From contig JAJFTI010000016.1 of the NCBI GenBank assembly GCA_021373115.1, positions 17,819 through 81,818 of the forward strand: DNA of 64,000 nucleotides. Direction: 5' to 3'. The notes beneath the pieces are model-generated. The model worked only from the letters and a program-made list of their open reading frames with translations, was not told where the DNA came from and ran no database searches. Each line of letters opens with the position of its first letter. Within the stretch, counting starts at the first letter, position 1. Both the position numbers and the translations under genes were made by a program. This stretch comes from Eubacteriales bacterium (GTDB taxonomy: Bacteria; Bacillota; Clostridia; Christensenellales; CAG-138). Shown here in pieces: positions 26,260-36,040 of this stretch.

Positions 26260-27211
26260 TCATAATACGATCCTTCAGGTGAGGAATCTGAAAAAGTACT
26301 TCAAGGTCGGCGCAGGATTGCTGCACGCGGTGGACGACGTCTCTTTCTCTATTGAAAGAGGAACGACGCTGGGCATCGTCGGTGAATCCGGTTGCGGTAA
26401 GTCTACACTCGGTCGTACCATCCTGAGGTTGGTCGAACCTACCTCCGGTGACATCATCTTTGAGGGGAAGAATATCACACACGTTAATCGTCGTGCCATG
26501 AAGCAACTGCGTAAAGAAATGCAGTTAATCTTTCAGGATCCGTTTTCTTCCTTAAATCCCAGGATCTCTATTTCGTGTGCAATCGATGAAGCATTGGTTC
26601 TGACTGGCCGATATAAGGATGCTGACGAGAGATTCGCAAAGATTCTGGATTTGATGGGATCCGTTGGCCTAGATGAAAGACTTGCAAACGCATATCCCCA
26701 CGAACTGGATGGCGGATGCCGCCAAAGAGTGGGGATCGCCAGGGCATTGGCAATGGAACCAAAGTTCATCGTTTGCGACGAGCCGGTTTCTGCGCTGGAT
26801 GTTTCGATCCAGGCGCAGATTCTGAATATTCTGCGGCAATTAAAAAAGGATCACAATCTGACGTATATCTTTATTACGCACGATCTTTCCGTGGTCAACT
26901 ATATTTCCGATGCGATCGCAGTTATGTATCTGGGGCGCGTGATCGAGATGGCAAAAACGGAAGAATTGTTTGCGAATCCGCTGCATCCTTATACAAATGC
27001 GCTGCTATCCGCGCTGCCGATCCCTAGCATCCATAACCGGAAGGAGCGTATCCTGATCCGAGGCGAGATCACATCACCCATCAACCCCAAACCGTGCTGC
27101 AGATTTGCGCAGCGATGCGATTATTGTACGCAGGAGTGCCTGGAGAAGGAGCCGCCGTTGGTGGATCTCGGAAACGGCCATATGGTCGCTTGCAACAGGG
27201 TAGGTAAATAG
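26252..27211 (+). CDS. Dpp/Opp-type ABC transporter ATPase, DppF-like
   Basis: A 319-residue second ATPase: Walker A GESGCGKST, LIFQDPFSSLNPR, signature variant LDGGCRQRVGIARAL (the usual S of LSGG is D), Walker B FIVCDEPVSALDVS, and a C-terminal Cys cluster CCRFAQRCDYCTQEC. GGAGG lies 6 nt before the ATG. Forms the heterodimer with the DppD-like protein. NagA follows after 31 nt, in the same transcript. Confidence 0.93.
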   Translation: MTDHNTILQVRNLKKYFKVGAGLLHAVDDVSFSIERGTTLGIVGESGCGKSTLGRTILRLVEPTSGDIIFEGKNITHVNRRAMKQLRKEMQLIFQDPFSSLNPRISISCAIDEALVLTGRYKDADERFAKILDLMGSVGLDERLANAYPHELDGGCRQRVGIARALAMEPKFIVCDEPVSALDVSIQAQILNILRQLKKDHNLTYIFITHDLSVVNYISDAIAVMYLGRVIEMAKTEELFANPLHPYTNALLSALPIPSIHNRKERILIRGEITSPINPKPCCRFAQRCDYCTQECLEKEPPLVDLGNGHMVACNRVGK

Positions 27212-27242
27212 CCAAGCAAAACAGTTAGGAACGACAGAAAGT

Positions 27243-28391
27243 ATGAAGGCGATAATTAACGGAAAGCTGGTATTTCCCGAAAGGGTCATATCGGGGAATT
27301 TACTCATCGACGGGGAAAGAATCGTTGCTTCCGGCAATGTGGATATTCCTGCGTGTGCTGAGATTATTGATGCGGCAGGGCTGTATGTCGGTCCTGGCTT
27401 TGTGGATGAGCACAGCCATGGCTATCAGCAGTATTGCGAAAGTCTGTCCGTGAAAGTGGATCCCGCCGCTGTGGCAGCGGCACATCTCAAGCATGGAACA
27501 ACGACCTATATTCCGAGCACAGATTATGCCGACTCTTCGGCAGATCATGTACATACTGTGCAAATGTGCATCAAAGCAATGGTTTCGGGAGAGAATACTT
27601 CTATCATGGGTATCCATCTGGAAGGGCCTTTCATCAACAGAGAGCTCGGTTCCAACTCGGAAAGTGCAATGAACTATTCCGATGTCTTCTGTGAAAAGCT
27701 CTTTTCCATGGCGTCGCCGTATGTACGGCAGTGTACTTATGCGCCGGAACTGCCCACAGCACAAAAGGTGGAAGAAAAACTTCGGAAATATGGAATAACG
27801 CCTGCAATCGGCCATACGAACGCCGGACCGAAGGATATTGAAAGGGCTGTTGCATACGGCGCAAAGATCGCGACCCATTTGTTTGATGCCAGTTCAAATT
27901 ATCAGGGCGTGGGAAAAGCCGCTGAACGGACGCAACATCCGCAGGAATGCACGGCGGACATTCTGCTGGCAATACCGGGGCTCTACTATGAATTGATCTG
28001 CGACTCAATGGGCCGGCATGTCACGAAGTACAATGTTTGCGAAGCCTACCGCGCAGCGGGTGAGGATCATATTATCCTGATTTCGGACACTTTTGCAGAA
28101 GAAACACCACAAAAAGAAGAGTTGGATGTCAACTACGACGCCGCCGGAACTCTCAGCGGCAGTAGGCTCTGTCTGGCCATGGCAGCGAGAAACTTCATTC
28201 GGTTCACAGGTGTGGACATCCGCGTTGTATTTAAATGTGCATCAACGAACGCGGCAAAAGCGATGCAGCTTTTTGACAGTGTTGGTTCCATTGAAGCCGG
28301 CAAATTAGCGAACATTGTTTTTGTCGATCCGAGCTTCTTCGTGAAAAAAGTCTTTTTTAAGGGAAAAGAAGTTATGGAAGTCAGAGCATAA
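27243..28391 (+). CDS. nagA: N-acetylglucosamine-6-phosphate deacetylase
   Basis: A 382-residue amidohydrolase of the NagA family that removes acetate from GlcNAc-6-P to give GlcN-6-P in the cytosol. Seen: metal motif HxH at His57 and His59 (FVDEHSHG), metal-bridging Glu in GIHLEGPF, metal His in AIGHTNA and ATHLFDA, and catalytic Asp in LISDT. Length is usual. It follows the Dpp/Opp importer directly, so the imported ligand probably carries an N-acetyl amino sugar. A phosphate-adding enzyme is not encoded nearby, so the substrate might be non-phosphorylated, or the kinase lies elsewhere. Confidence 0.9.
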   Translation: MKAIINGKLVFPERVISGNLLIDGERIVASGNVDIPACAEIIDAAGLYVGPGFVDEHSHGYQQYCESLSVKVDPAAVAAAHLKHGTTTYIPSTDYADSSADHVHTVQMCIKAMVSGENTSIMGIHLEGPFINRELGSNSESAMNYSDVFCEKLFSMASPYVRQCTYAPELPTAQKVEEKLRKYGITPAIGHTNAGPKDIERAVAYGAKIATHLFDASSNYQGVGKAAERTQHPQECTADILLAIPGLYYELICDSMGRHVTKYNVCEAYRAAGEDHIILISDTFAEETPQKEELDVNYDAAGTLSGSRLCLAMAARNFIRFTGVDIRVVFKCASTNAAKAMQLFDSVGSIEAGKLANIVFVDPSFFVKKVFFKGKEVMEVRA

Positions 28392-28585
28392 CAAACGTTA
28401 GCACATGAAAGAACAACAAGCCGTTATGCACGATTGGGTCTTTGGAGCTCACGAACGAAAAAACTTTGCCCGTGATCCGACGAACGCAGGAATATCATCG
28501 TTGCATCGAAGCGACCGGACGGGGTAAATACCTTTTGAAGATTGGTACAGCAGAGACAAACGACTGTAGAAAGAAGAGGGTTACT

Positions 28586-29629
28586 ATGAAAAAGGTTCGT
28601 TGGGGCGTTATCGGAGCGGGTGGCATCGCCGATCGCCGTACGATTCCTGGAATGATGCTGTGCAATAACGCGGAGCTGGTCGCAGTGATGGAGATCAACA
28701 AGGAGTTGGCTGAAAGGTGCCGCGCAAAGTGGGGATGTAAAAAAGCTTATGTCACGATAGAAGATCTGCTGGCAGATCCGGAGATCGATGCGGTTTACAT
28801 TGCAACACCGGTCGTTTGCCATGCCTATCAGGCAATGGCTGCGGCTGACGCCGGCAAGCACATTCTGCTGGAGAAGCCAATTGCCATTTCATCCGAGGAG
28901 GGACAGAGAGTCATCGAACATTGCAGAAAGAAGAACGTTCTGATCACCGTTGGCTTCATGATGCGGTTCGGCACCTACGTTCAGGAGATGAAAAAAGCGA
29001 TCGCTAGCGGAAAGATCGGCAGGCCAGTTTCCGGATATTCACAGTTCACCTGCTGGTTTCCTGATTCTGTAGGCGGATGGGGACAGAACAGGAAAACTGC
29101 CGCCGGAGGCGCTATGATGGATATGGGCGTGCATTGCATTGATTTGATGCAGTACATCCTGAACACAAAGGTCAGGCAAGTGGCAGCTTTCCAGGATACG
29201 CTGTCTTTCCGGTACGATGTGGAGGATTCCTCCATGGTCATGCTCCGCATGGAAAACGGTACACAGTGCGTGGTACAATCAAATTTCAATATTCCCGATG
29301 ACGCAGCAAAGTGGCGTCTGGAGTTTTTCGGAGATAAGGGTAGGCTGTTGGGCGATACTGTCATTGGGCAAGTGGATGGCGGAAAACTGGATGAGATTTT
29401 TCTAGACAATCCCGGCGAGTACAATGTGCAGCAGGACAAGAAAGACATTGTCGGCGAGGTAAGGAATGTGAAATTCGGCAATTTTTATACCCGTGAGATC
29501 ACAAGTTTTTCCAATACCATACTCACCGGTGCGCCTGTAGAAGTGCCGGCGGAAGATGCAGTACAAGTACAGCGCGTGATGGAGGCGGCATATCGTTCAA
29601 ACGAAGAACAGCGTTTCATCGATCTGTGA
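28586..29629 (+). CDS. Gfo/Idh/MocA family oxidoreductase
   Basis: A 347-residue NAD(P)-dependent sugar or inositol oxidoreductase. Rossmann motif VIGAGGIADRR at the N-terminus, the family signature GKHILLEKPIA (catalytic Lys in EKP), and the C-terminal domain with GGAMMDMGVHCIDLMQYIL where the Asp and His act in hydride transfer. The ATG at 28586 has GAAGAGGG upstream. It is 195 nt after nagA and may oxidise or reduce a derivative of the amino sugar; substrate cannot be read. First of three members of this family in the window (others at 42481 and 57643). Confidence 0.92.
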   Translation: MKKVRWGVIGAGGIADRRTIPGMMLCNNAELVAVMEINKELAERCRAKWGCKKAYVTIEDLLADPEIDAVYIATPVVCHAYQAMAAADAGKHILLEKPIAISSEEGQRVIEHCRKKNVLITVGFMMRFGTYVQEMKKAIASGKIGRPVSGYSQFTCWFPDSVGGWGQNRKTAAGGAMMDMGVHCIDLMQYILNTKVRQVAAFQDTLSFRYDVEDSSMVMLRMENGTQCVVQSNFNIPDDAAKWRLEFFGDKGRLLGDTVIGQVDGGKLDEIFLDNPGEYNVQQDKKDIVGEVRNVKFGNFYTREITSFSNTILTGAPVEVPAEDAVQVQRVMEAAYRSNEEQRFIDL

Positions 29630-29829
29630 TCTGTAGGCGTACAACTGCAAAGGCATTGAAGGAATATAGATGGCCGCTCTAATCATCTGCTTTTGGTGGG
29701 ATCGCGGGAAAATGGTTTGCAGGAAACGACCCTGTTTTCCACCTTTTTCTGTAACATACTTCCAATAGAAGCTTAATGGGAGTTAGAATGCGTTTTGAAC
29801 CAAAATATCGAAAACGGGAGATATAGGCC

Positions 29830-30738
29830 ATGAAAGAAACCAAAATATATTCTGTTGGAGAAATGGCGGAGACTTGTGGTATTTCGCCGAGGCAGTTGCG
29901 TTATTACGATCAAATCGGCGTGATACGCCCCAGCTATCGAAATCCGGAAAACGGCTACCGATATTACAGCGAGGATCAGATAGAACCACTGTTATTCCTC
30001 AAAGAATTGAAGCAGATCGGTATTTCCAATGACAGTATCCAACGTTTGTTTATCAATAGAGACGTGGATCAGCTCGTACAGGAATTGCAGATCAATTTGA
30101 CTATGGTGGAACAGGAGATACAAGCTGCATTCGCGCGATATCACAATATCGTGAACGCACTTGTTTTGAATACACGCGCGCTTGCGTATCTGCATGGGGA
30201 GGAAGCGATACTATCTTCCGAATATTCACAGTTTCGGATCAGTATTGTCAAGGTGCCTGCGGTCAAGATCCTGTATTTGCAATTTGACGAGGATCTTGAG
30301 TATGGTGATCGGAATGCATATATCAACCACGTTGTGGAACTCACCCGCCTGGCCGAATCTACAAAGCTAAAACTGGCGGATACAAAGATGTTTATTCGTC
30401 ACGCCAACTTGCGTTTGCGAACCGGCGAAGAGTCATTCGAGAAGAAATCGACCTATGAGTTTGCCCAAGAGATCGTTAGCGAGAACATCCCTGAGAATCT
30501 GGTTAATGTGAAAACATTTGGCGGCTTTCAGGCACTATGCACCGTGAATGTAGGTGCACTGACCTCTACCCCACAAGCCTATGAGATCCTGCCCAAATGG
30601 GCGCGGGATCACAACTTGGCAATTTCCGATACCTCAGTGGAAGAATACATGGTGGATGCACTTACATCTTCTGATGAAGATCGTTTTGTTACAAGGATCA
30701 CCATTCCACTTCTGGATAATCCAGGGAAAAAAAGCTGA
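29830..30738 (+). CDS. MerR family regulator with GyrI-like effector domain
   Basis: A 302-residue regulator. Residues 1-75 are a MerR winged helix (YSVGEMAETCGISPRQLRYYD, then GYRYYSEDQIEPLLFLKELKQIGIS), followed by a dimerisation coiled coil (about 85-120) and a C-terminal domain of the GyrI-like small-molecule-binding type, as in BltR and BmrR. It would bind near-by promoters with long spacers and activate on ligand binding. Position between the nagA/Gfo block and the NagB-like gene suggests it senses an amino-sugar metabolite. No ideal Shine-Dalgarno is seen; GGGAGATATAGGCC precedes the ATG. Confidence 0.85.
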   Translation: MKETKIYSVGEMAETCGISPRQLRYYDQIGVIRPSYRNPENGYRYYSEDQIEPLLFLKELKQIGISNDSIQRLFINRDVDQLVQELQINLTMVEQEIQAAFARYHNIVNALVLNTRALAYLHGEEAILSSEYSQFRISIVKVPAVKILYLQFDEDLEYGDRNAYINHVVELTRLAESTKLKLADTKMFIRHANLRLRTGEESFEKKSTYEFAQEIVSENIPENLVNVKTFGGFQALCTVNVGALTSTPQAYEILPKWARDHNLAISDTSVEEYMVDALTSSDEDRFVTRITIPLLDNPGKKS

Positions 30739-31005
30739 ACGAAGACGAGCAAGGCAGGATGGACCCCTCATCGGTTTCGATTTGTGGCTGAAAACTTTCA
30801 ACATTAGCGCTTCTTTCGAAAGCAGATAAAAGGAGATGGATCGTAACGAAAAGAAATAGGGAACGATCCGATCATGTTGTGTGTGTAGGCCGGTGATATG
30901 AACTGCCGGACTTCCTTTCTGGCGGCTTTCCGTGTTTTAAGTGAAAGAGCCAAGGTTCGGTTGCTGGAACGATAGTAAAAAAATGCTAGAGGAGAATTAC
31001 ATAAG

Positions 31006-31956
31006 ATGAACATGACGACAACATTGGCGGGCTCTAATTTCTCGAAGGTTTTGCCTGAGGGGTGGGATATCAACCGCATTATGGAATGCGTTTCAAATTC
31101 GCCAGAATCCGTTTTCACACCGCAATCGTTCTGGAACAAAGATTTTCGACCGGTTATCTGCTCCAACCTTGAAGAATTCGGCGTATACATGGGGCATGAA
31201 ATTGCCATGCAGATCCGGCAGACCAAGGAGGAAGGCCGTGAGCTGATTTTGATCTTGCCGGTCGGCCCGATGGGTATGTACAAATGGGTCGTTTATTTTC
31301 TCAAGCAATGGAACGTGGATTGCAAACATGTATATGGGTTTAACATGGACGAGTGGAGTGATGCCGAAGGCAACACACTGCCAGCAAGCGACCCCGCCGC
31401 ATTCCAAAATGCCATGATCAATGCGCTGTATGGTCCGCTTGGCGAATTAACGGTGCCGGAGAGCCAGCGTAACTTTGCGACTCGCAACAATCTACCGCTA
31501 TATCATGAAAAGATCAAAGCACTGAAGGCGCGCGGTGCAAAACAGGTGCTGGTGTTCGGTATAGGCCGAATGTGCCACATTGCGTTCTGGGAGCCGCATC
31601 TTGCCAAGGATTATGCTACGCAAGAGGATTGGATGCATGTACCGCATCGGTTAGGCGTCAATCTGCATCCGTTCACAATAGAGCAAAACGCCATTACGAG
31701 TTTCCGCTCAAGCTGGCCGCTGATCCCCTGCTATGCCAATACCATTGGACCGGCGATCCTGTTTGCTTCGGATTATATCATCGGCGGTGCGGACGGCATA
31801 CTGTCTCGCGGCATGCAGTGGCAAGGCATGAGCTTATGGATGACCTTGCGCTATGGTCCGGATATGCATATTACCTCGAGTTTCATACCGACGATGCCCG
31901 GCAAGCTCTTCTTTATGGAAGAACTTGCAGGACCGCTCTGCGCGGATACCAACTGA
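31006..31956 (+). CDS. NagB-like (glucosamine-6-P isomerase/6-phosphogluconolactonase fold) protein with altered active site
   Basis: A 316-residue protein with the NagB fold, about 50 residues longer than E. coli NagB. The motif FNMDEW carries the equivalent of the general base Asp72 (here Asp115). The ring-opening motif, GNDGHIAFNEP in E. coli, reads GRMCHIAFWEP (residues about 187-197): His143 and Glu148 equivalents are kept (His191, Glu196) but Asp141 is replaced by Met. So it may not be a standard deaminase; it could isomerise another amino-sugar phosphate. GAGGAG precedes the ATG. Follows a MerR regulator and belongs with nagA in context. Confidence 0.78.
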   Translation: MNMTTTLAGSNFSKVLPEGWDINRIMECVSNSPESVFTPQSFWNKDFRPVICSNLEEFGVYMGHEIAMQIRQTKEEGRELILILPVGPMGMYKWVVYFLKQWNVDCKHVYGFNMDEWSDAEGNTLPASDPAAFQNAMINALYGPLGELTVPESQRNFATRNNLPLYHEKIKALKARGAKQVLVFGIGRMCHIAFWEPHLAKDYATQEDWMHVPHRLGVNLHPFTIEQNAITSFRSSWPLIPCYANTIGPAILFASDYIIGGADGILSRGMQWQGMSLWMTLRYGPDMHITSSFIPTMPGKLFFMEELAGPLCADTN

Positions 31957-32344
31957 TCGTAAAAGTAAGTGCTAGCTCTCTTAATGGCAAGGTGCAGCGG
32001 GTTTCGTTTGGTACGTCAAGGCAACGAGTGTGCGAAATAGAGGAAGCTCCGTTGTTATCAATGCGACCGCGAACGTGTGTTGCCTAGTGGAATGTGCGCC
32101 AAAGAACGCAGATAACCAGTCGTCATATGAAAAGGTTCTTTCCGGTTCTTGGTTGAACCCTCGCCATGGCAGCAATCGCGCATTCCCAGTTGCTGTGGAC
32201 GAACTGGTTTGCCAAGGAGTCATTTACAACGCATAAAATCAAAGAATGATGCGTTTTGAGTGGCGCTTGCGTTCGAAACGTTTTAGCCGAATCGAAAGGT
32301 ACTACAGCACGTTATATATTGCTTATGGGAAGGAAAACAATGCT
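31957..32344. other. Unexplained interval with overlapping frames on both strands
   Basis: About 390 bp between the NagB-like and DUF4432 genes. Frames of 68 codons (plus, 32030-32236) and 80 codons (minus, 31981-32223) are both open. Neither has a good ribosome binding site and neither product resembles a family I know. I cannot decide between a small gene and chance. Confidence 0.35.
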
Positions 32345-33340
32345 ATGGTCAATCCGGCTTATTACGGACACGAAACGCAGATCTTTGGGGTTGAGGAACA
32401 CAGGCTTGTCGGCGGCAAGGGAGACAGTATGCGTTTACTTGAGGTGAAAAACGGTCTTGGGCTCGATTTTACTGTTTCAGCAGATCGTTGTGCCGATATC
32501 TCCCGTTTATCGTTCGGCGGCGTAAACTACGGGTTTTTCTCTGTAAACGGGTATGTTGCACCTTCGTATTATGATGACAGAGGCTACGGCTGGCTAAAAA
32601 GCTTTACGGCCGGATTTCTGACAACCGTCGGTTTTCTCAACGCGGGTAATCCCTGCATTGACGAGGGCGTTGCGCTGCCCCAGCACGGCGGGCTTTCCCA
32701 TCTCCCCGCGGAACAGGTTTACTGGGAATCGGACCCACAGGCCGTTCGCATTCACGCAACGGTACGGCATGCCGGAATATTCGCCGAGAAGCTCATACTG
32801 GATCGTACGATCGAGTGTTCGTTGATAAAAAACGAGATCGTTATTACCGATCACGCCGAAAATATGGGGGATGCGAGAAGCCCGCTCATGCTGCTTTACC
32901 ATCTGAACATGGGCTATCCGCTGCTTTCAGAAACTGCACAGCTGAAAATTTCTTCTGTTTCCGTCGAAGCATGCAACGCGCGCGCCGCGGAAGATATTGA
33001 CACATGGAACATTATGCTGCCGCCACAGAAGGGCTTTGTGGAGCAGTGCTACTATCATCATGTAGTTGGCGGTACCGGACATGCAGCAGTCTTCAATCCA
33101 GCAATCGGAAAGGGCCTTATCGTTCGGTTCGATCCATCGAGTCTCGACTGTTTTACAGAATGGAAAATGATGGGACATAAGGATTATGTGTTGGGTTTGG
33201 AACCGGGAAACTGTTATCCTGACGGGCGTGATGTGATGCGGCGTAAGGGGAAGCTCAAGTTTCTTGAACCGGGCGAAAGCAGGAAATATTCCATCACTCT
33301 GCAGATCCTTGAAAATGCGGAACAGTGGGATATGATATGA
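32345..33340 (+). CDS. DUF4432 family / aldose 1-epimerase-like protein
   Basis: A 331-residue protein of the galactose-mutarotase superfamily, closest to the DUF4432 group. Supporting stretches: FTVSADRCADISRLSFGGVNYGFFS near residue 50, LPQHGGLSHLPAEQVYWE with the conserved His, the central His in LLYHLNMGYPLL, and LGLEPGNCYPDGRDVMR near the C-terminus carrying the catalytic-Glu equivalent. Expected role: anomer or epimer interconversion of a sugar in the cytosol. Start at 32345 keeps the normal N-terminus (MVNPAYYGHETQIFGVEEHR); 33 codons of open frame upstream are not part of the family. Probably serves the same amino-sugar pathway as the preceding genes. Confidence 0.83.
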   Translation: MVNPAYYGHETQIFGVEEHRLVGGKGDSMRLLEVKNGLGLDFTVSADRCADISRLSFGGVNYGFFSVNGYVAPSYYDDRGYGWLKSFTAGFLTTVGFLNAGNPCIDEGVALPQHGGLSHLPAEQVYWESDPQAVRIHATVRHAGIFAEKLILDRTIECSLIKNEIVITDHAENMGDARSPLMLLYHLNMGYPLLSETAQLKISSVSVEACNARAAEDIDTWNIMLPPQKGFVEQCYYHHVVGGTGHAAVFNPAIGKGLIVRFDPSSLDCFTEWKMMGHKDYVLGLEPGNCYPDGRDVMRRKGKLKFLEPGESRKYSITLQILENAEQWDMI

Positions 33341-33459
33341 CTCATGCCGGCGGATGGGGAAAACCAGAAGTTTTATAAGTCTGAATTCGTCAAAGAAGCA
33401 ATCGCTAACCGGCTAAACCGGCTAAACGGTACATCGTCGAGAATGGAAAGGAAAAATCA

Positions 33460-34392
33460 GTGAGGAGCAAAGGCGTCTTGTGCGCATTGGGTGCTGGGAT
33501 TTGCTGGGGGGCAAGTCTTGGAGTGTTTGCACGCAGCCTGACGGCGCTTGGATTTTCCGCCATGCAGATCACGGCGGTGCGAACGACGATCAGCGCCGTG
33601 TTCTTCTGCGTATTTGCCTTGCTAAAGGATCCTTCAGCATTTCGCGTACGCCCCCGAGATCTATGGATTTTTTTGTGTTCCGGCATTATCAGTATAACGG
33701 CCTTCTGTTGGTGCTATTTCACGGCAACAAAATACTGCTCGCTGGCGGTTGTGGGAATCTTGGTATATACGGCGCCTGTTTGGGTCATCCTGCTTTCCGC
33801 GCTTGTGTTTCGGGAGCGCGTTACGAAGCGAAAACTCGCCGCAATGGTTATGGCGGTGGTTGGTTGCGTGCTAGTGAGCGGAATCAGCGGAGGCGTGGGG
33901 GGTGTTTCGACGATTGGTCTGGTTACGGGGCTTTTGGCAGGCTTAACATTCGGTACATACACCGTATTTACGAGATTCGCCGTTTCTAAATACCGGACAC
34001 TGACAATCAGCCTGTATTCGTTCCTCGTCGCATCCATATCCTCACTGCTTATGGGTGGTCCGGCCGAAACGATAGAGAAAGTATGCGCTCCGAAAGCGCT
34101 GCCTTATGCCGTTATAGGGGGCTTGATCTGCGCTGCGGTGCCTTACTATCTGTACACCAGAGCGATGGAGTATCTTGACAATGGAATGGTCAGCCTCCTC
34201 GCAACAGTGGAGCCGGTGATCGCTGCACTGGTGTCCGTACTGTATTATCGCGAGGCGATCACTGGTTCGACAATAGCGGGTATTGTGCTGATTCTAGCGG
34301 CGGTTGTTACGCTTGCGTTACAGGGATTTCGTAAAAAACAGGGGAAAATATACCGTGTCCGAGTGATAAGACACCGTAAAAGGCGCTATTAA
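33460..34392 (+). CDS. EamA/DMT family transporter
   Basis: A 310-residue membrane protein with ten predicted helices in two EamA repeats (first from about residue 5, second from about 150, each opening with a Gly-rich helix such as LGAGICWGASLGVFARSL and VTGLLAGLTFGTYTVFTRFAV). GTG start after GGAAAGGA. DMT proteins of this type export amino acids or metabolites, or take them up by proton exchange. Located before alanine racemase and an aminotransferase it may move an amino acid such as alanine; this is only inference. Last 15 residues are strongly basic. Confidence 0.85.
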   Translation: MRSKGVLCALGAGICWGASLGVFARSLTALGFSAMQITAVRTTISAVFFCVFALLKDPSAFRVRPRDLWIFLCSGIISITAFCWCYFTATKYCSLAVVGILVYTAPVWVILLSALVFRERVTKRKLAAMVMAVVGCVLVSGISGGVGGVSTIGLVTGLLAGLTFGTYTVFTRFAVSKYRTLTISLYSFLVASISSLLMGGPAETIEKVCAPKALPYAVIGGLICAAVPYYLYTRAMEYLDNGMVSLLATVEPVIAALVSVLYYREAITGSTIAGIVLILAAVVTLALQGFRKKQGKIYRVRVIRHRKRRY

Positions 34393-34865
34393 GAAGAAAT
34401 ATACCTCGCGTGTATTTGCAAGAGAAATGTTAAAAGTAAAAATCTACAAGGAATGACGCAGTTTTTCGTTCTATGCCGCGAAAGAAGGGGCGTACACCAA
34501 CACGATGCTGCAGTACAACCGGCTGCCGCTTCTGTATTTCGTAGTGTTTTTCGATGAATCCTTGTAGATGATACGGTTCCAGCTATGGTTTTCAGCATGA
34601 TTGGCGCGGAGAGTTCGGGGGGCGTATCACTCGTGGAGGGGGTGCTGTTCTCATTGTTCGCGGCGCGAGCATCGTATTTTTGCATGATCTATATCGGGGC
34701 GCTGAATACAAGATTCGGGAACTTTTCGAGCGGACAGGTCGGGTAGGTGACAGGCCGAAGAATGGACGCAGAAATGTTGTTTATGGTAATTGGTATTCGG
34801 ATTCAGGTGCAGGATTCGAAGCGGGTCTTTAAAAATGGATTTCAATTGAATGGAGCGTTCGACGA
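34393..34865. other. Decayed region with membrane-protein-like remnant
   Basis: No intact gene. From 34565 to 34747 the plus strand reads without stop as a hydrophobic polypeptide (AMVFSMIGAESSGGVSLVEG, then LFAARASYFCMIYIGALNT), preceded in another frame by GAYTNTMLQYNRLPLLYF. This looks like a broken membrane-protein gene with frameshifts. I cannot name its family. Confidence 0.35.
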
Positions 34866-36038
34866 ATGAATCAACTGGATAATATCCGCGATACGCGGGC
34901 GGAGATCGATCTGGATGCTTTGCGACAGAACATGCAGGCAATTCGTCTGGCGGTTCCAAAGGGCGCTTTGATTTCCGCCGTGATAAAAGCGGATGGATAC
35001 GGGCATGGAGCAACACGGATCGCAGGGATTTTACTGGATAACGGAGCGGATTATCTGGCGGTTGCGATCGTTGAGGAAGGAATTGAACTTCGTAAAGCCG
35101 CAATCACCGTCCCTATTATGATTCTGGGGCATACCGGGTTTCAGCGTGCGGACGAGGTGGTGCGATACGATTTGGAGCCCTGTGTTTATCGCTTGGAAGA
35201 TGCGCAGCGGTTTTCGGATGAAGCCGTCCGGCAAAAGAAACAGGTAAAAATACACATTAAGATTAACAGCGGCATGAACCGGATCGGATATTTCCCTTGC
35301 TCGGACGCCGAAGAGGAGATCACCCGTATCGCAAGTCTGCCCAACATCCTTTTAGAGGGGATTTTCACACATTTTTGCACTTCGGACGCTCCGGATCGGA
35401 CCTTTACCCGGCTGCAAGCGGAACGGTTCGAAGATTTCTGCGCACTGCTGGAACGGCGTGGAATCACATTCCGCCTGAAGCACTGCTGTAACAGCGCTGC
35501 GATTATCCACTACCCGGAATACACCTTCGATATGGTACGTGCCGGCATCCAACTGTATGGCTTGCAACCATCCATTAATATGTCAACGGGTAGCATTCAG
35601 TGCAACCCTGTTATGAGCTTGAAAACAAGGATTGTCCAGATCCGGGAAATTTGTCCCGGTGAAAGTGTAGGATATGGAAGAGCGTATATTGCGACGAAGC
35701 AAAGGACGATTGCGACGCTGCCGATCGGATATGCGGATGGATATCCGAGACAACTTTCCGGAAAAGCGGATGTGCTGATCCACGGTTGTCGGGCCAGACT
35801 CATTGGCAATATCTGCATGGACATGTGCATGGCGGACATCAGTCCGATCCAAAATGTCAAGATTGGAGACGAAGTCGTTCTCTTCGGGAATCAGTGCGGC
35901 GCGGCATTGCCGGTGGATGAGCTGGCCGGTATTCTGGGCACGATTAATTATGAAATCGTATGCAGAATTGGGCGCCGTGTGCCCCGTGTCTATACCGCCA
36001 AAGGGGAAACAATATACGTGAAGAACTACCTCGCTTGA
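34866..36038 (+). CDS. alr: Alanine racemase
   Basis: A 390-residue fold-type III PLP enzyme interconverting L- and D-alanine in the cytosol. PLP Lys41 is in VIKADGYGHGA; the second catalytic residue, Tyr, is in SVGYGRAYIA; the PLP phosphate region LPIGYADGYPR and the metal-like CMDMCMADIS motif match the family. Normal length. It can supply D-Ala for peptidoglycan or allow use of D-Ala as nutrient. With an importer, nagA, an exporter-type gene and an aminotransferase close by, the second use is plausible here. Confidence 0.95.
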   Translation: MNQLDNIRDTRAEIDLDALRQNMQAIRLAVPKGALISAVIKADGYGHGATRIAGILLDNGADYLAVAIVEEGIELRKAAITVPIMILGHTGFQRADEVVRYDLEPCVYRLEDAQRFSDEAVRQKKQVKIHIKINSGMNRIGYFPCSDAEEEITRIASLPNILLEGIFTHFCTSDAPDRTFTRLQAERFEDFCALLERRGITFRLKHCCNSAAIIHYPEYTFDMVRAGIQLYGLQPSINMSTGSIQCNPVMSLKTRIVQIREICPGESVGYGRAYIATKQRTIATLPIGYADGYPRQLSGKADVLIHGCRARLIGNICMDMCMADISPIQNVKIGDEVVLFGNQCGAALPVDELAGILGTINYEIVCRIGRRVPRVYTAKGETIYVKNYLA

Positions 36039-36040
36039 GG

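Noticed and set aside
29695..29755. Terminator after the first Gfo/Idh gene
   Set aside because: GGAAAA and TTTTCC can pair and Ts follow, but the inner part is asymmetric and I cannot draw a convincing stem.
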